A DNA stretch of 64,000 nt from CFX5 sp023384495 (GTDB lineage: Bacteria > Chloroflexota > Anaerolineae > Caldilineales > Caldilineaceae). Below the pieces are notes generated by a model that ran no database searches, was not told the origin of the DNA, and saw nothing but the letters and a program-made list of their open reading frames with translations. The position numbers and the translations under genes were made by a program. The DNA is taken from assembly GCA_048499455.1 (NCBI GenBank), contig JASNZV010000011.1, positions 1 to 64,000 on the forward strand, given 5' to 3'. Shown here in pieces: positions 26,314-34,928 of the stretch; within the stretch, counting starts at the first letter, position 1, and each line of letters begins with the position of its first letter.

Positions 26314-26346
26314 AGGTGACAGTCACTTCCAAAGTGACTGTCACCT
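26314..26346. repeat. AGGTGACAGTCACTT palindrome, copy 1
   Basis: A 15-bp perfect stem (AGGTGACAGTCACTT and its complement) with a 3-nt loop. The same stem sequence recurs at 56319-56360, 30 kb away, in another intergenic gap. Confidence 0.7.
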
Positions 26347-26371
26347 ATACACGCCTGCAAAATCGACCTGT

Positions 26372-26400
26372 TTGACCCCACTACGCAACCATGTTACACT
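26372..26400 (+). promoter_or_regulatory. Predicted sigma-70 promoter
   Basis: TTGACC (26372-26377) and TACACT (26395-26400) are 17 bp apart, about 120 bp upstream of the binding-protein gene. Only two bases differ from consensus in the -10 box and one in the -35. Confidence 0.5.
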
Positions 26401-26518
26401 TGTGCCGCGCTGCTACCCCTCGTGGCGCAAGACCCAACGTTTTGCCAATCCATATCCCAAAAGCGATTGACGTCCAATCCATTTGTACCACTTCACGGCT
26501 GTGCAAAGGAGTCAGAAC

Positions 26519-27934
26519 ATGAAGGATCACGTCCAATGGCGTTTGAGCCGTCGTAATTTCTTGCGTTTTGGCGCGGGTGTCACGGGCATGGCGGCGCTTG
26601 CTGCTTGTGTGCCGGCGTCACCATCGGGCGGCGCGTCAACCGGCCAGGCTGGCGCGCCTGCGGAGAGTGGCCCGGCTGAAATCGATGTGTGGACGGGGTG
26701 GACAGAAGACGCCGCCACCAACATCGAAAAGATCCTCGATGGGTATAACCGTTCGCAGGATCAGGTGGTGGCGAAACATGTGGTGGTGCCCGATTCGATG
26801 ACGCAGAAGTTGCTTGCCGCCGTTTCTGCGGGCAACCCGCCCGCCACGGCGGTGGTCTTTGGCGCCAGCATCGCCTATCAACTGGCGGCACAGAAGGCGC
26901 TGATCGCGCTGGACAGTGTGGGCGATCCCGATCAGGTGCAGGTGCTGAAAGATTGGATGGACCCGGCGATCTGGGAATTGGGTGTCTATGAAGGCAGTTT
27001 CTATTACGCGTCGATGTGGAACCAGTGCATGGGCTGTTATGTCAACGTCAAGTTGGCGGAGGAAGCCGGCGTCGATGTGAATAGCCCGCCGCAGACGCTC
27101 GAAGAACTCGACGCCGCCTGGGAGCAGATGACAACCTACGACGCTAACGGCAATATCGATGTGCTCGGCGGCGACTTTACCTGGGGTTCGATGATCATGG
27201 GGCGCTTCTTGGGCCAATATATCACCGAGGACGGAACCCAGGTGACGGCGAATCACCCCAACAATGTGCGGGCGTTGGAATGGGTGGCGAACCGGTGGGC
27301 CAAGGTCGGACCGGAGAAGCTCTCGGCCTACTATGCGTCCCTTTCGGGGCGTGGCGAACGCTCCGCCGGCCAAGATCCGTTCCTCTCTAGTCTGCGCGCA
27401 ACGCTGGTGACGGGGCCGTGGCACTACAACACCTTGCGCAATTTCAAGCCCGACGGCTTTGAGTTCACCGTCTGGCCGCTGCCCGGCCCGCAAGGCCAGA
27501 GCGAGAAGGGGATGTACACCTATGGCGACGGCTGGATCATCCCCGTCGGCTCGCAGAACCCCGAAGCGGCGTGGGAGATCATCGGCGCCATGACGGGCGC
27601 TACGGGCGACAAGGATGTCTACACCAGCCTTTTCACCACCTGGCTCTGTGTGAACGGCCCCTCGTCCAAGAGCATGACGGAGTGGCCGCTGTTCCAGAGC
27701 GATGTGATAGCCGCGTGCCCGGGCTACGAAGAGGTCTTCCTGGCCGACTTGTACGATTCCGACTACTATCTCTACCCGCCCAAGATTCCCACCAGCAGCT
27801 CGTATGAGGCGTTGATGGGCGCTGAATGGGAGAAGGTGCGGCTGGGGCAGAAGGGCGCACAAGAGGCGCTGGACTTTGTCCAGAACGAGGCGCAGAAAGA
27901 GCTGGACATCTGGATCCAACAGAACGCCAGCTAA
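26519..27934 (+). CDS. Sugar ABC transporter substrate-binding lipoprotein
   Basis: The 471-residue precursor has a twin-arginine leader (SRRNFLRFGAGVTGMAALAA) and lipobox LAACVP, then a Gly/Ala/Ser linker. Mature family-1 features include EIDVWTGWTEDAATNIEKIL at the first strand/helix, a WNQCMGCYVN hinge-side segment and TYGDGWIIPVGSQNPEAAWE near the end. AAAGGAG precedes ATG 26519; a longer frame from 26483 is not needed. It is the first gene of a third importer module and sits behind the promoter at 26372. Ligand unknown. Confidence 0.93.
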   Translation: MKDHVQWRLSRRNFLRFGAGVTGMAALAACVPASPSGGASTGQAGAPAESGPAEIDVWTGWTEDAATNIEKILDGYNRSQDQVVAKHVVVPDSMTQKLLAAVSAGNPPATAVVFGASIAYQLAAQKALIALDSVGDPDQVQVLKDWMDPAIWELGVYEGSFYYASMWNQCMGCYVNVKLAEEAGVDVNSPPQTLEELDAAWEQMTTYDANGNIDVLGGDFTWGSMIMGRFLGQYITEDGTQVTANHPNNVRALEWVANRWAKVGPEKLSAYYASLSGRGERSAGQDPFLSSLRATLVTGPWHYNTLRNFKPDGFEFTVWPLPGPQGQSEKGMYTYGDGWIIPVGSQNPEAAWEIIGAMTGATGDKDVYTSLFTTWLCVNGPSSKSMTEWPLFQSDVIAACPGYEEVFLADLYDSDYYLYPPKIPTSSSYEALMGAEWEKVRLGQKGAQEALDFVQNEAQKELDIWIQQNAS

Positions 27935-28024
27935 TGGACAAACCCTATAAAAGTCGTACAGACACACGCTGGCGCACACGAGAGTGAATGTGCGACGTTT
28001 ATGGGTGATCTCTATAAGGTTGGG

Positions 28025-28052
28025 CGGGGTGAGAACCTGGCTTCTCACCCCG
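28025..28052 (+). promoter_or_regulatory. Hairpin between binding protein and permease genes
   Basis: CGGGGTGAGAA (28025-28035) and TTCTCACCCCG (28042-28052) form an 11-bp stem with a 6-nt loop, not followed by a T-run. Position and form mirror the hairpin at 18539 in the other importer operon, so it may set the binding protein to permease ratio. Confidence 0.6.
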
Positions 28053-28094
28053 TCAAGGTTTCTTTGAAAGCAGCTTCTCAACAGGAGGCTCGGA

Positions 28095-28994
28095 TTGGCT
28101 ACCCCAATCGACTTGCGCCCCGCCTTGGGCAGCGTATCGGAACACCAGAAGGCGGCCGGGGCGCGCCTTGCCCGGGTGGTGGGCGACTTGGTGAAGTATC
28201 TGCTTTTGGTCTTCTTCGCCAGTTTCTTCGTGCTGCCTTGGGTGTGGATGATCACAACATCGCTCAAGAATCCCCAGGAGTTGGCCGTCTACCCCATTGT
28301 GTGGATCCCTGACCCCATCCGCTGGGACAATTACCTGGAGGCGTTTCGCCGCGCCGAGTTTCCGCTCTACTTGCGCAACACGCTCGTGGTGGCGCTGCCG
28401 TCGGTGATTGGCGCAGTGGTTTCGAGCGCGCTGGTGGCCTATGGCTTTGCTCGTGTGCGGTGGCCCGGCCGCGGGTTGCTCTTCAGCACGGTGCTGGCGA
28501 CGTTGATCCTGCCGGGCTTTGTCACCTTCATCCCGCTCTATTTGATTTTCAAACAGCTCAACTGGATCAACACCTATTTGCCGTTGGTTGTGCCGACCTT
28601 TTTGGGCAACCCGTTCTTCATCTTTCTGCTGCGGCAATTCTTTATGAGCTTGCCTGAAGAGTTGGCCGACGCCGCCCGTGTGGATGGCGCCGCCGAGTTG
28701 CGCATCTTCACGCAGATCATCCTGCCCCTCTCGAAGCCGGCGCTGGCGGTGGTGGCGCTCTTCCAGTTCATCGGCAGTTGGAATGATTACTTTGGGCCGT
28801 TGATCTATATCAACGACAAGGCGCTCTACACCATTTCGCTGGGCATTGCCAACATGCGAGCCAGCTATGGCTTTTCCAACTTTGCCTGGATCATGGCGGC
28901 AACGTGTATGAGCGTATTGCCCATTGTCGCGCTCTTTTTCTTTGCCCAGCGAACCTTTATCGAAGGCATCGCCCTCACCGGCCTCAAAGGTTGA
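28095..28994 (+). CDS. Carbohydrate ABC transporter permease (MalG type)
   Basis: The 299-residue product starts at a TTG (28095) placed six bases after AGGAGG; no upstream ATG is in frame. The first helix (about residues 35-56) ends in FVLPWVWMITTSLKNPQELA, a typical MalG stretch. The EAA loop EELADAARVDGAAELRIF lies about 190-210 and TFIEGIALTGLKG ends the protein. Here the MalG gene precedes the MalF gene, the reverse of the importer at 17-20 kb. Confidence 0.93.
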   Translation: MATPIDLRPALGSVSEHQKAAGARLARVVGDLVKYLLLVFFASFFVLPWVWMITTSLKNPQELAVYPIVWIPDPIRWDNYLEAFRRAEFPLYLRNTLVVALPSVIGAVVSSALVAYGFARVRWPGRGLLFSTVLATLILPGFVTFIPLYLIFKQLNWINTYLPLVVPTFLGNPFFIFLLRQFFMSLPEELADAARVDGAAELRIFTQIILPLSKPALAVVALFQFIGSWNDYFGPLIYINDKALYTISLGIANMRASYGFSNFAWIMAATCMSVLPIVALFFFAQRTFIEGIALTGLKG

Positions 28995-29067
28995 TGCTGT
29001 TGGCGTTGTCTGCATGGCGTTTGTATCGTGACGAGACTGTCTCACTCAGTGCCCACAGAGGAGTTGT

Positions 29068-29982
29068 ATGGCGTTGCAGACTCGAACCCCTCGCTTGACC
29101 CGCGGCGAGCGTAAGGCGCTGATCACCGGCTTGCTCTTTACCATGCCGTGGATCATCGGCTTTCTGGCTTTTCGCGTTTATCCGTTCTTTGCCTCGCTCT
29201 ATTACAGCTTTACCTTCTACCCGATTCTCGACCGGCCCAAGTGGGTGGGCATTGACAATTATGTAAACCTATTTGACGACCCGCGCTTTCTCACTTCGCT
29301 CTACAACACCAGCTATTACGCGCTGGGCGCCGTGCCGCTGGCGACGCTGGTCGGCATCGCGCTTGCGATGTTGCTCAATGCCCGCGTGCGCGGCCTCTCG
29401 TTCTTTCGCACCATCTATTTTTTGCCCAGTATCACACCGGTGGTGGCCACGGCCATTGTCTGGTTATGGATGTTCGACCCCATCAATGGCGTTATCAACT
29501 ATCTGCTCAGCCTGGTTGGGGTTCAGGGGCCGCCGTGGATGGGGAGCCCCACCTGGTCGAAACCGGCGCTCATCCTCATGAGCATGTGGGGTGTGGGCGG
29601 CGCGGTGGTCATCTACCTGGCCGCGCTGCAAGATGTGCCGCGTGAACTGCTGGAGGCCGCCGAGCTGGACGGCGCCAACGGCCGTCAGAAGATCTGGGCT
29701 GTGACGCTGCCCATGATCAGCCCGGTGATCCTGTTCAATGTGATCACGGGGCTGATTGGCGCCTTCCAGTTTTTCACCGAGGCCTTTATCATGACCGGCG
29801 GCACCGGCTCCCCGGCCGATTCCACGCTCATGATGTCGATCTATCTTTACCAGACTGCGTTTCAGTTTTTCAAGATTGGTTATGCTTCGGCGCAGGCCTG
29901 GATTCTCTTTCTGATTGTGATCCTCTTCACCGGAGTACTCTTCCGCATTTCGGGGCGGCTGGTCTACTACGGTGGCAAGTGA
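29068..29982 (+). CDS. Carbohydrate ABC transporter permease (MalF type)
   Basis: This 304-residue inner-membrane subunit has six predicted helices. LLFTMPWIIGFLAFRVYPFF is the first, followed by SLYYSFTFYPILDRPKWVGI. The EAA loop RELLEAAELDGANGRQKIWA lies near residue 190. AGAGGAG precedes ATG 29068. With the two preceding genes it makes an importer without an ATPase. The alpha/beta hydrolase gene starts 13 bases after its stop, so the hydrolase probably acts on the imported compound. Confidence 0.93.
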   Translation: MALQTRTPRLTRGERKALITGLLFTMPWIIGFLAFRVYPFFASLYYSFTFYPILDRPKWVGIDNYVNLFDDPRFLTSLYNTSYYALGAVPLATLVGIALAMLLNARVRGLSFFRTIYFLPSITPVVATAIVWLWMFDPINGVINYLLSLVGVQGPPWMGSPTWSKPALILMSMWGVGGAVVIYLAALQDVPRELLEAAELDGANGRQKIWAVTLPMISPVILFNVITGLIGAFQFFTEAFIMTGGTGSPADSTLMMSIYLYQTAFQFFKIGYASAQAWILFLIVILFTGVLFRISGRLVYYGGK

Positions 29983-29995
29983 AAACAGGGAAACG

Positions 29996-31051
29996 ATGAC
30001 AACACGCTTTCAAACGGAAGACTACTTGCGGCGCCGATTGCGGGCCGGCGGTCGACGTTACGGGTTCAAGGCGACCTCAGTTGAGGAGTGGCGCATCTGG
30101 CGGCAAGACCTTCGGGGGCGGCTGCGCGAGCTGCTTGGTCTACATCGCATGACGCCAACCACCATGAACCCAGTGGTGACCGAGACGGTCGCGTGCGATG
30201 GCTACCAGCGCCAACGGGTCGAGATTGACACCGAGCCGGGCGTCACCATGCCCTTCTACGTGCTCATCCCCGACGGGCTGACCGGCCCGGTTCCCGGCGT
30301 CATTGCGGCGCACGGCCACAGCAGCGGCGGCAAACTGGCCCCGGCAGGGATGCGCGAGGCGTCGCCGGCCATTGCCCAGACCATCGATGATCATAACTAC
30401 GACTATGGCGTCCAGACCGTGAAGCGGGGCTATGTGGTCTTTTGCCCCGATGCGCGCGGCTTTGGCGAGCGCCGCGAATGGCTCTACGAGAAGCCCGAGC
30501 AGTTGCTCGATTCGTCGTGCCGGCAGTTGGCGCACATGGGGCTGCCGCTGGGGTTGACCGTAGCCGGCATGTGGACGTGGGATCTCATGGTGCTGCTCGA
30601 CTACATTCAGACACGGCCCGAGACGGCAGGCCGGCCTATGGGCTGCATCGGCCTGTCTGGTGGGGGGTTGCAAACGCTTTGGCTGGCCGCGCTGGATGAG
30701 CGTGTGGCCTGTGCGGTCTGTAGCGGCTATTATTATGGCGTAGAGGATTCGTTGCTGCACCTTTCGGGCAACTGCGACTGCAACTACGTGCCCCACCTGT
30801 GGGAGGCTGCCGACATGGGGGACGTGGGCGCGCTGGTCGCGCCGCGTCCGTTTCTCATCGAGGCGGCGCGCCAGGATGGGCTCAACGGCCCGCGTGGCAT
30901 CGACAACGTGCTGGAGCAGGTGGCGATTACCGAGCAGGCCTACCGGCTGCTGGGGGCCGCGGATCGCCTGGCGCTGGACACATTCGACGGCGGCCATGTC
31001 TGGCGTGGGGTCGAGGCCATGCGCTGGCTGGAGAAGTGGCTGCCACCGTAG
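29996..31051 (+). CDS. Alpha/beta hydrolase, acetyl-xylan-esterase-like
   Basis: The 351-residue protein is a serine hydrolase of the dienelactone/acetyl-esterase type. GVIAAHGHSSGG holds the oxyanion region, CIGLSGGGLQTLWLAALDER the nucleophile serine in GLSGGG (about residue 221), and a late DTFDGGHVW the catalytic histidine. EAARQDGLNGPRGID supplies a candidate acidic residue region. No signal peptide is present. A GTG at 29972 inside the upstream gene would give a longer form; ATG 29996 after AACAGGGAA is preferred. Removal of acyl groups from an imported sugar is a reasonable guess from context. Confidence 0.82.
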   Translation: MTTRFQTEDYLRRRLRAGGRRYGFKATSVEEWRIWRQDLRGRLRELLGLHRMTPTTMNPVVTETVACDGYQRQRVEIDTEPGVTMPFYVLIPDGLTGPVPGVIAAHGHSSGGKLAPAGMREASPAIAQTIDDHNYDYGVQTVKRGYVVFCPDARGFGERREWLYEKPEQLLDSSCRQLAHMGLPLGLTVAGMWTWDLMVLLDYIQTRPETAGRPMGCIGLSGGGLQTLWLAALDERVACAVCSGYYYGVEDSLLHLSGNCDCNYVPHLWEAADMGDVGALVAPRPFLIEAARQDGLNGPRGIDNVLEQVAITEQAYRLLGAADRLALDTFDGGHVWRGVEAMRWLEKWLPP

Positions 31052-31204
31052 GCCAGAATGCGCTCCAGATCTCTCTGCTACACCTAGACCACAGGAAAGT
31101 ACTCCAGGATTACAATCGGTTTTTGCAATAACGACTCGCCTTTCGCCTGCGGGCTGACAGGTAATTGCAAGCATTTTGCAATGCATGATAGCCGTTTTTG
31201 TGGT

Positions 31205-31304
31205 TATACTAAAACCACAGCAAGGGTGTCAGGTTGCGAAATGGCTGGGTGGGTCAACGTTCTCGCAACCTGAATGCGCCCTTGTCACTGGCAAGGGCGC
31301 TTTT
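31205..31304 (+). ncRNA. Attenuator-like leader or small RNA
   Basis: After TATACT (31205-31210) a transcript starting near 31217 could form CAGGTTGCGA/TCGCAACCTG (31230-31239 with 31263-31272) and a terminator GCGCCCTTG/CAAGGGCGC (31276-31284 with 31292-31300) followed by TTTT. An upstream CAAGGG (31221-31226) repeats the 3' terminator strand, so it could pair with CCCTTG (31279-31284) and block the terminator. That is antiterminator logic. No -35 box is obvious and no known riboswitch is recognised. Confidence 0.45.
31276..31304 (+). terminator. Intrinsic-terminator-like hairpin
   Basis: A 9-bp GC-rich stem (GCGCCCTTG/CAAGGGCGC) with a 7-nt loop is followed by TTTTATG. The T-run is short, so termination may be partial. 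Confidence 0.55.
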
Positions 31305-31405
31305 ATGTTGATTGGGTAAAGAAATTGTAAGCTGTCGCCAGGTCGTAGGGTGGATTTCAATGAGCAACTGCAAGAAAATTGTAACAATATAACTCAAACA
31401 AGTGC

Positions 31406-31435
31406 TTGACTGGGCGGTGTAACCTGCTGTACCCT
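31406..31435 (+). promoter_or_regulatory. Possible promoter of the exopolysaccharide cluster
   Basis: TTGACT (31406-31411) and TACCCT (31430-31435) are 18 bp apart, about 105 bp before the first gene of the cluster. The -10 box is weak. Confidence 0.35.
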
Positions 31436-31539
31436 CTGTAAGGTTGAGCCTACTTGTGAAAAAAGCAGAATTGCTGATCTGTTTAGAGATGGAGGAGTTA
31501 TCCTCTCACGATGTTCTGTAAGCGGATATTGGAGCCTTG

Positions 31540-33042
31540 ATGACGCTGAAAACCTATCTGACAATTCTCTGGCGACGCAAATGGGTGATTGGGTTGACCG
31601 TTGCCTTGACAGTTGCGGTCGCGATTGGGGGAAGCCAGTTGCTTGACCCGGTCTATGAATCCTCGACCAAGCTACAGGTGGCAACGGCAACCGGTGGTTC
31701 ATTGTCCAATCTTGACTATGATTTGAACTATTCAGACCGATTGATGAATACCTATACCCACGTTGCCCAAAGCGGGCCGGTGATCCAAGCGTTGATGGAA
31801 CGTTTTTCGCTGGAAAAGCCACCAAAATTTGATGTACGTATTCTGACCAATACGGAGTTGATAGAAATCAAAACCGAAGCAAACAGTCCGGAGCTAGCGT
31901 ACCAACTGGTTACGGCGTTGGCAGAACAACTGATGGAAATCGATGCACAGCGGGCCCGCGCCGATATCCAAGATAAACAAGAAGTGCTTGTACAGCAGAT
32001 GGGGCAATTGGAACGGGAACTGGCCGACCTGCAAGATGGCAGGACACCGAGCGGCGCTGCGGGGTTGGGCAATAGCCTGTTCAATGTCGACGAGGAGATT
32101 GCTGTAAAACGGGCGGCATACGCCGACCTATATCAACAATACCGTGATTTGGCAACTCGCGAAGTGATCCAGTATCGCCGATTGACGGTCATGGACCCGG
32201 CAACTATTCCACTCAAGCCTGAATTTCCCAACTATCCAATTTTTTGGGTCGCGGGGGTAATGTTGGGGCTGGTGGCGGGCCTTGGCTTGGCATTTCTGTT
32301 CGAGAATATGGATACCACCTTGCATTCTGTCGAACAGATTGAAGATGTGACACAGCTTGCCCCGCTGGCGGCCATACCACAGGCAAGGCGCATCCAGTGG
32401 CCGGCAATCATCATGAATAGCCACTCAGCCCAAGAGGAAGCCTTTGCCCGGCTCTATGCCACGCTGTCGCCGCGCATTCAGGAGGCGCATTCGCACGTCA
32501 TTCTTGTGACGAGCGCTCAACCCGGCGAGGGGAAGTCTACTGTGGTCGCCAATTTGGGCGCGGCCATGGCCAAAGCTGGGCATAACGTGTTGGCCGTTGA
32601 CTGCAATGCCTATAATCCTAGCTTGCATGAGATCTTTCAGTTGCCAAACAAGATCGGTCTGGTCAATATCCTTCATGCGCGAGGCGATTTGAGCAAGGCT
32701 GTCCAGGTGACGTTGGCCCCCAATCTGCGCGCCGTGACGCTCGGCGAGTGGGAAGGGCACCCGGCGGAGTTGTGGGCGCCGACGCGGCTCGCGCATCTTG
32801 CGCAGGAGCTTGGCGCCCGCCGGGGAATTACGCTGCTCGATGCGCCCGCATATTTGGCGGCCAATGATGCACTATTGCTTTCCTCCATTGCTGATAGCAT
32901 TGTTCTGGTTGTTGGGCAGTCGGTTGCCCATGAAGAGTCTGTGCGACTGGCTCACCAATCGCTTGGGAATACGAATAAACTTGCCGGTATTGTTGTAAAT
33001 CGAGCGACGCAACACAATGCCTATCAATACGATTGGAACTAA
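31540..33042 (+). CDS. Wzz/CapB-type polysaccharide co-polymerase with ATPase domain
   Basis: The 500-residue protein joins a Wzz chain-length domain (first helix about residues 15-35, periplasmic coiled region to about 215, second helix about 230-250 ending FLFENMDTTLHSVEQIE) to a cytoplasmic BY-kinase-like ATPase. Walker A is AQPGEGKSTVV (about 327-337), Walker A' VLAVDCNAYNPSLHE, and Walker B LLDAPAYLAAND. Aspartate-rich A' and the C-terminal tyrosine cluster of true kinases are weak (tail YQYDWN), so kinase activity is uncertain. GGAG precedes ATG 31540. It should control chain length of the polymer made by this cluster. Confidence 0.88.
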   Translation: MTLKTYLTILWRRKWVIGLTVALTVAVAIGGSQLLDPVYESSTKLQVATATGGSLSNLDYDLNYSDRLMNTYTHVAQSGPVIQALMERFSLEKPPKFDVRILTNTELIEIKTEANSPELAYQLVTALAEQLMEIDAQRARADIQDKQEVLVQQMGQLERELADLQDGRTPSGAAGLGNSLFNVDEEIAVKRAAYADLYQQYRDLATREVIQYRRLTVMDPATIPLKPEFPNYPIFWVAGVMLGLVAGLGLAFLFENMDTTLHSVEQIEDVTQLAPLAAIPQARRIQWPAIIMNSHSAQEEAFARLYATLSPRIQEAHSHVILVTSAQPGEGKSTVVANLGAAMAKAGHNVLAVDCNAYNPSLHEIFQLPNKIGLVNILHARGDLSKAVQVTLAPNLRAVTLGEWEGHPAELWAPTRLAHLAQELGARRGITLLDAPAYLAANDALLLSSIADSIVLVVGQSVAHEESVRLAHQSLGNTNKLAGIVVNRATQHNAYQYDWN

Positions 33043-33044
33043 CC

Positions 33045-33794
33045 ATGCATAATATCACTTCCTCCGAAACACAGATCCGTCCGCTTTATTGGGGCGCGAG
33101 CAGACGTGATCAGGCCGACAATGCAGGCGAGCTCTATCATCGAGTGAAGCGTCTTATGGATCTGGGGATTACCATCCTGGCGCTCACGCTGCTCTGGCCT
33201 GCTCTGTTGTTGATCGCCCTGTTGATTTGGCTTGACAGCCCGGGGTCGGTGATTTTTGTACAGAAGCGCGTCGGCGCGCGACGACGTGTCAAGGGCGATG
33301 AAGTCGTGTGGGAGATAAAGCCCTTTACGATGTACAAGTTTCGCTCGATGCACCAAGACGCCGACCAGTCGCTCCATGTCGAGCACATCAAGGCTTATGT
33401 GGCAGGCGACCTTGAGGCCCACAACGACGATAGTGAGCCGAGGTTTAAGCTGGCGCATGACCCACGGATCACGCGGGTGGGCCATTGGATCCGCAAGACA
33501 AGCCTGGATGAATTGCCGCAATTATGGAACGTGCTAAAAGGGGATATGAGCCTGGTGGGTCCCCGGCCGGTGCCGGAATATGAAGTAGCGCTCTATCGCG
33601 ACGAACATTACGAACGGCTTTCGGCCCTCCCCGGGCTGACCGGGCTTTGGCAAGTGGTGGGGCGGGGCGAAGTGACCTTCGAAGAGATGATCCGCCTCGA
33701 CGTCGAATATGTGCGGACGCGCACCATCGGGCTTGACCTATGGATCTTGTTGAAGACGGTGCCTGCCGCCTTGCAAGGCGAGGGTGCTGCGTAG
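33045..33794 (+). CDS. Polyprenyl-phosphate sugar phosphotransferase (WcaJ/RfbP-like)
   Basis: This initiating enzyme moves a sugar-1-phosphate onto undecaprenyl phosphate. The 249-residue protein has one membrane helix (about residues 35-60) and the catalytic domain blocks VIFVQKRVG, FTMYKFRSMHQDAD, TSLDELPQLWNVLKGDMSLV followed by GPRP, and LPGLTGLWQVVGRG. It lacks the extra helices of long WcaJ proteins, as in the short PglC/WbaP C-terminal type. ATG 33045, two bases after the upstream stop, is chosen over TTG 33033. It probably builds the first sugar of the exopolysaccharide repeat. Confidence 0.93.
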   Translation: MHNITSSETQIRPLYWGASRRDQADNAGELYHRVKRLMDLGITILALTLLWPALLLIALLIWLDSPGSVIFVQKRVGARRRVKGDEVVWEIKPFTMYKFRSMHQDADQSLHVEHIKAYVAGDLEAHNDDSEPRFKLAHDPRITRVGHWIRKTSLDELPQLWNVLKGDMSLVGPRPVPEYEVALYRDEHYERLSALPGLTGLWQVVGRGEVTFEEMIRLDVEYVRTRTIGLDLWILLKTVPAALQGEGAA

Positions 33795-33845
33795 AACGTT
33801 ATTCGTTCCCGAACATCCAGATGGAATCCAACTAGAGGAAAGAGT

Positions 33846-34928
33846 ATGATGACGAACTCAATCGGAATCGCCGTCGTTGGCTGTGGTTACTGGGGGGTAA
33901 ACTACGTTCGTGTCTTTAACGAATTAACCGATACTGACGTAGTGGCTATCTGTGACCAGCGGACGGCGCGTCTCGCTGAGATAGGTCAGCGGTTTCCTGG
34001 GGCGCACCAGACAGACAGTCTGGACTATATGTTACAGTTGGAAGATGTCGACGCTGTGGTCGTCTGTACAGGGGCCACCACTCACTTTGAGGTGGCGAGT
34101 CGCTGTATTGCCGCTGGCAAGCATGTGCTGATCGAAAAGCCGCTGACAACAAGAGTTGAGGATGCCGAGCGCCTGACCACCATGGCCGATGAGGCCGGCG
34201 TCACCCTCATGGTGGGGCACACCTTCTTGTATAACCCCGCCGTGGAATTGCTCAAGGAGTATCTGGGGCGGAGTGACATGGGGGAAATTTACTACTTGTA
34301 CTCGTCGCGCACCAACCTTGGCCCCATTCGCCAGGATGTAAATGCTCTATGGGATCTGGCGCCTCATGACATATCGATCTTCAATTATTTATTAGACAGC
34401 ACGCCGCTTTGGGTCAGCGCGGTTGGGGCAAAGGTGCTAAAGAATCGCCGCGAAGATGTGGGATTTGTCTCACTGGGCTATCCCAACAATGTGGTTGGCA
34501 ATCTGCATGTCAGTTGGGCCGATCCAAACAAGGTGCGACAGCTCGTGCTCGTCGGCAGCAACAGGCGCATCGTTTTCGATGACCTTAATCCACTGGAGCG
34601 TGTTAAGATCTTTGAGAAGGGCGTGAGCCGGGTAGAGCCGGAGGCGGCGAGCTATGGCGAATTCCAATATCGGATGCGCGATGGCGATATTTCAAGCCCT
34701 CGGGTCGAGGCCAGTGAACCCTTGAAGAACCAGTGCCAGCACTTTATTAAGTGTATCGCTACTGCCCAGCGTCCTCGTACGGATGGCCGCGCCGGACTTG
34801 AGGTGGTGCAGGTGATGACCGCGATTGATCGATCCATTGCGCAAAACGGCGCGCCGGTTTCGGTTGAACAGATCGCATTGAGCAATCCAGTGATGTACCC
34901 TAGTCAGGAGCGGGTCTATGCATTCTAA
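33846..34928 (+). CDS. Gfo/Idh/MocA-family NAD(P)-dependent sugar oxidoreductase
   Basis: The 360-residue protein begins with the cofactor fold IAVVGCGYWGVNYVRVF and has the EKPLTTRVEDAERL catalytic lysine motif near residue 97. The substrate domain includes GHTFLYNPAVELLKE and LWDLAPHDISIFNYLL, where the Asp-x-x-x-His pair is characteristic. These features match the WlbA/WbpB type that oxidises C3 of UDP-N-acetyl sugars. The DegT aminotransferase gene overlaps its end by 11 bases, so the pair probably makes a 3-amino sugar donor. GAGGAAAGAG precedes ATG 33846. Confidence 0.9.
   Translation: MMTNSIGIAVVGCGYWGVNYVRVFNELTDTDVVAICDQRTARLAEIGQRFPGAHQTDSLDYMLQLEDVDAVVVCTGATTHFEVASRCIAAGKHVLIEKPLTTRVEDAERLTTMADEAGVTLMVGHTFLYNPAVELLKEYLGRSDMGEIYYLYSSRTNLGPIRQDVNALWDLAPHDISIFNYLLDSTPLWVSAVGAKVLKNRREDVGFVSLGYPNNVVGNLHVSWADPNKVRQLVLVGSNRRIVFDDLNPLERVKIFEKGVSRVEPEAASYGEFQYRMRDGDISSPRVEASEPLKNQCQHFIKCIATAQRPRTDGRAGLEVVQVMTAIDRSIAQNGAPVSVEQIALSNPVMYPSQERVYAF

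Larger units (their letters stand above)
26198..26518. other. Intergenic region with two repeat families and a promoter
   Basis: This 321-bp gap holds a GTAGGTC paired-hairpin element (26202-26269), a GGTGACAGTCACTT palindrome (26314-26346) and a good promoter (26372-26400) for the next ABC operon. No gene was seen. Confidence 0.6.
31052..31539. other. 488-bp leader region of the exopolysaccharide cluster
   Basis: No gene was seen. The gap contains three TTGCAA boxes (near 31125, 31165 and 31176), a -10-like TATACT, two stacked stem-loops ending in a terminator-like hairpin (31230-31304), and a second candidate promoter at 31406. Confidence 0.55.

Noticed and set aside
26636..28267. Complement-strand open frame of 543 codons
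   Set aside because: It lies opposite a clear Tat-lipoprotein binding-protein gene and shows only arbitrary residue composition.
31205..31304. Known riboswitch class (for example cyclic-di-GMP)
   Set aside because: No conserved core of a known class was recognised; only terminator/antiterminator logic is seen.
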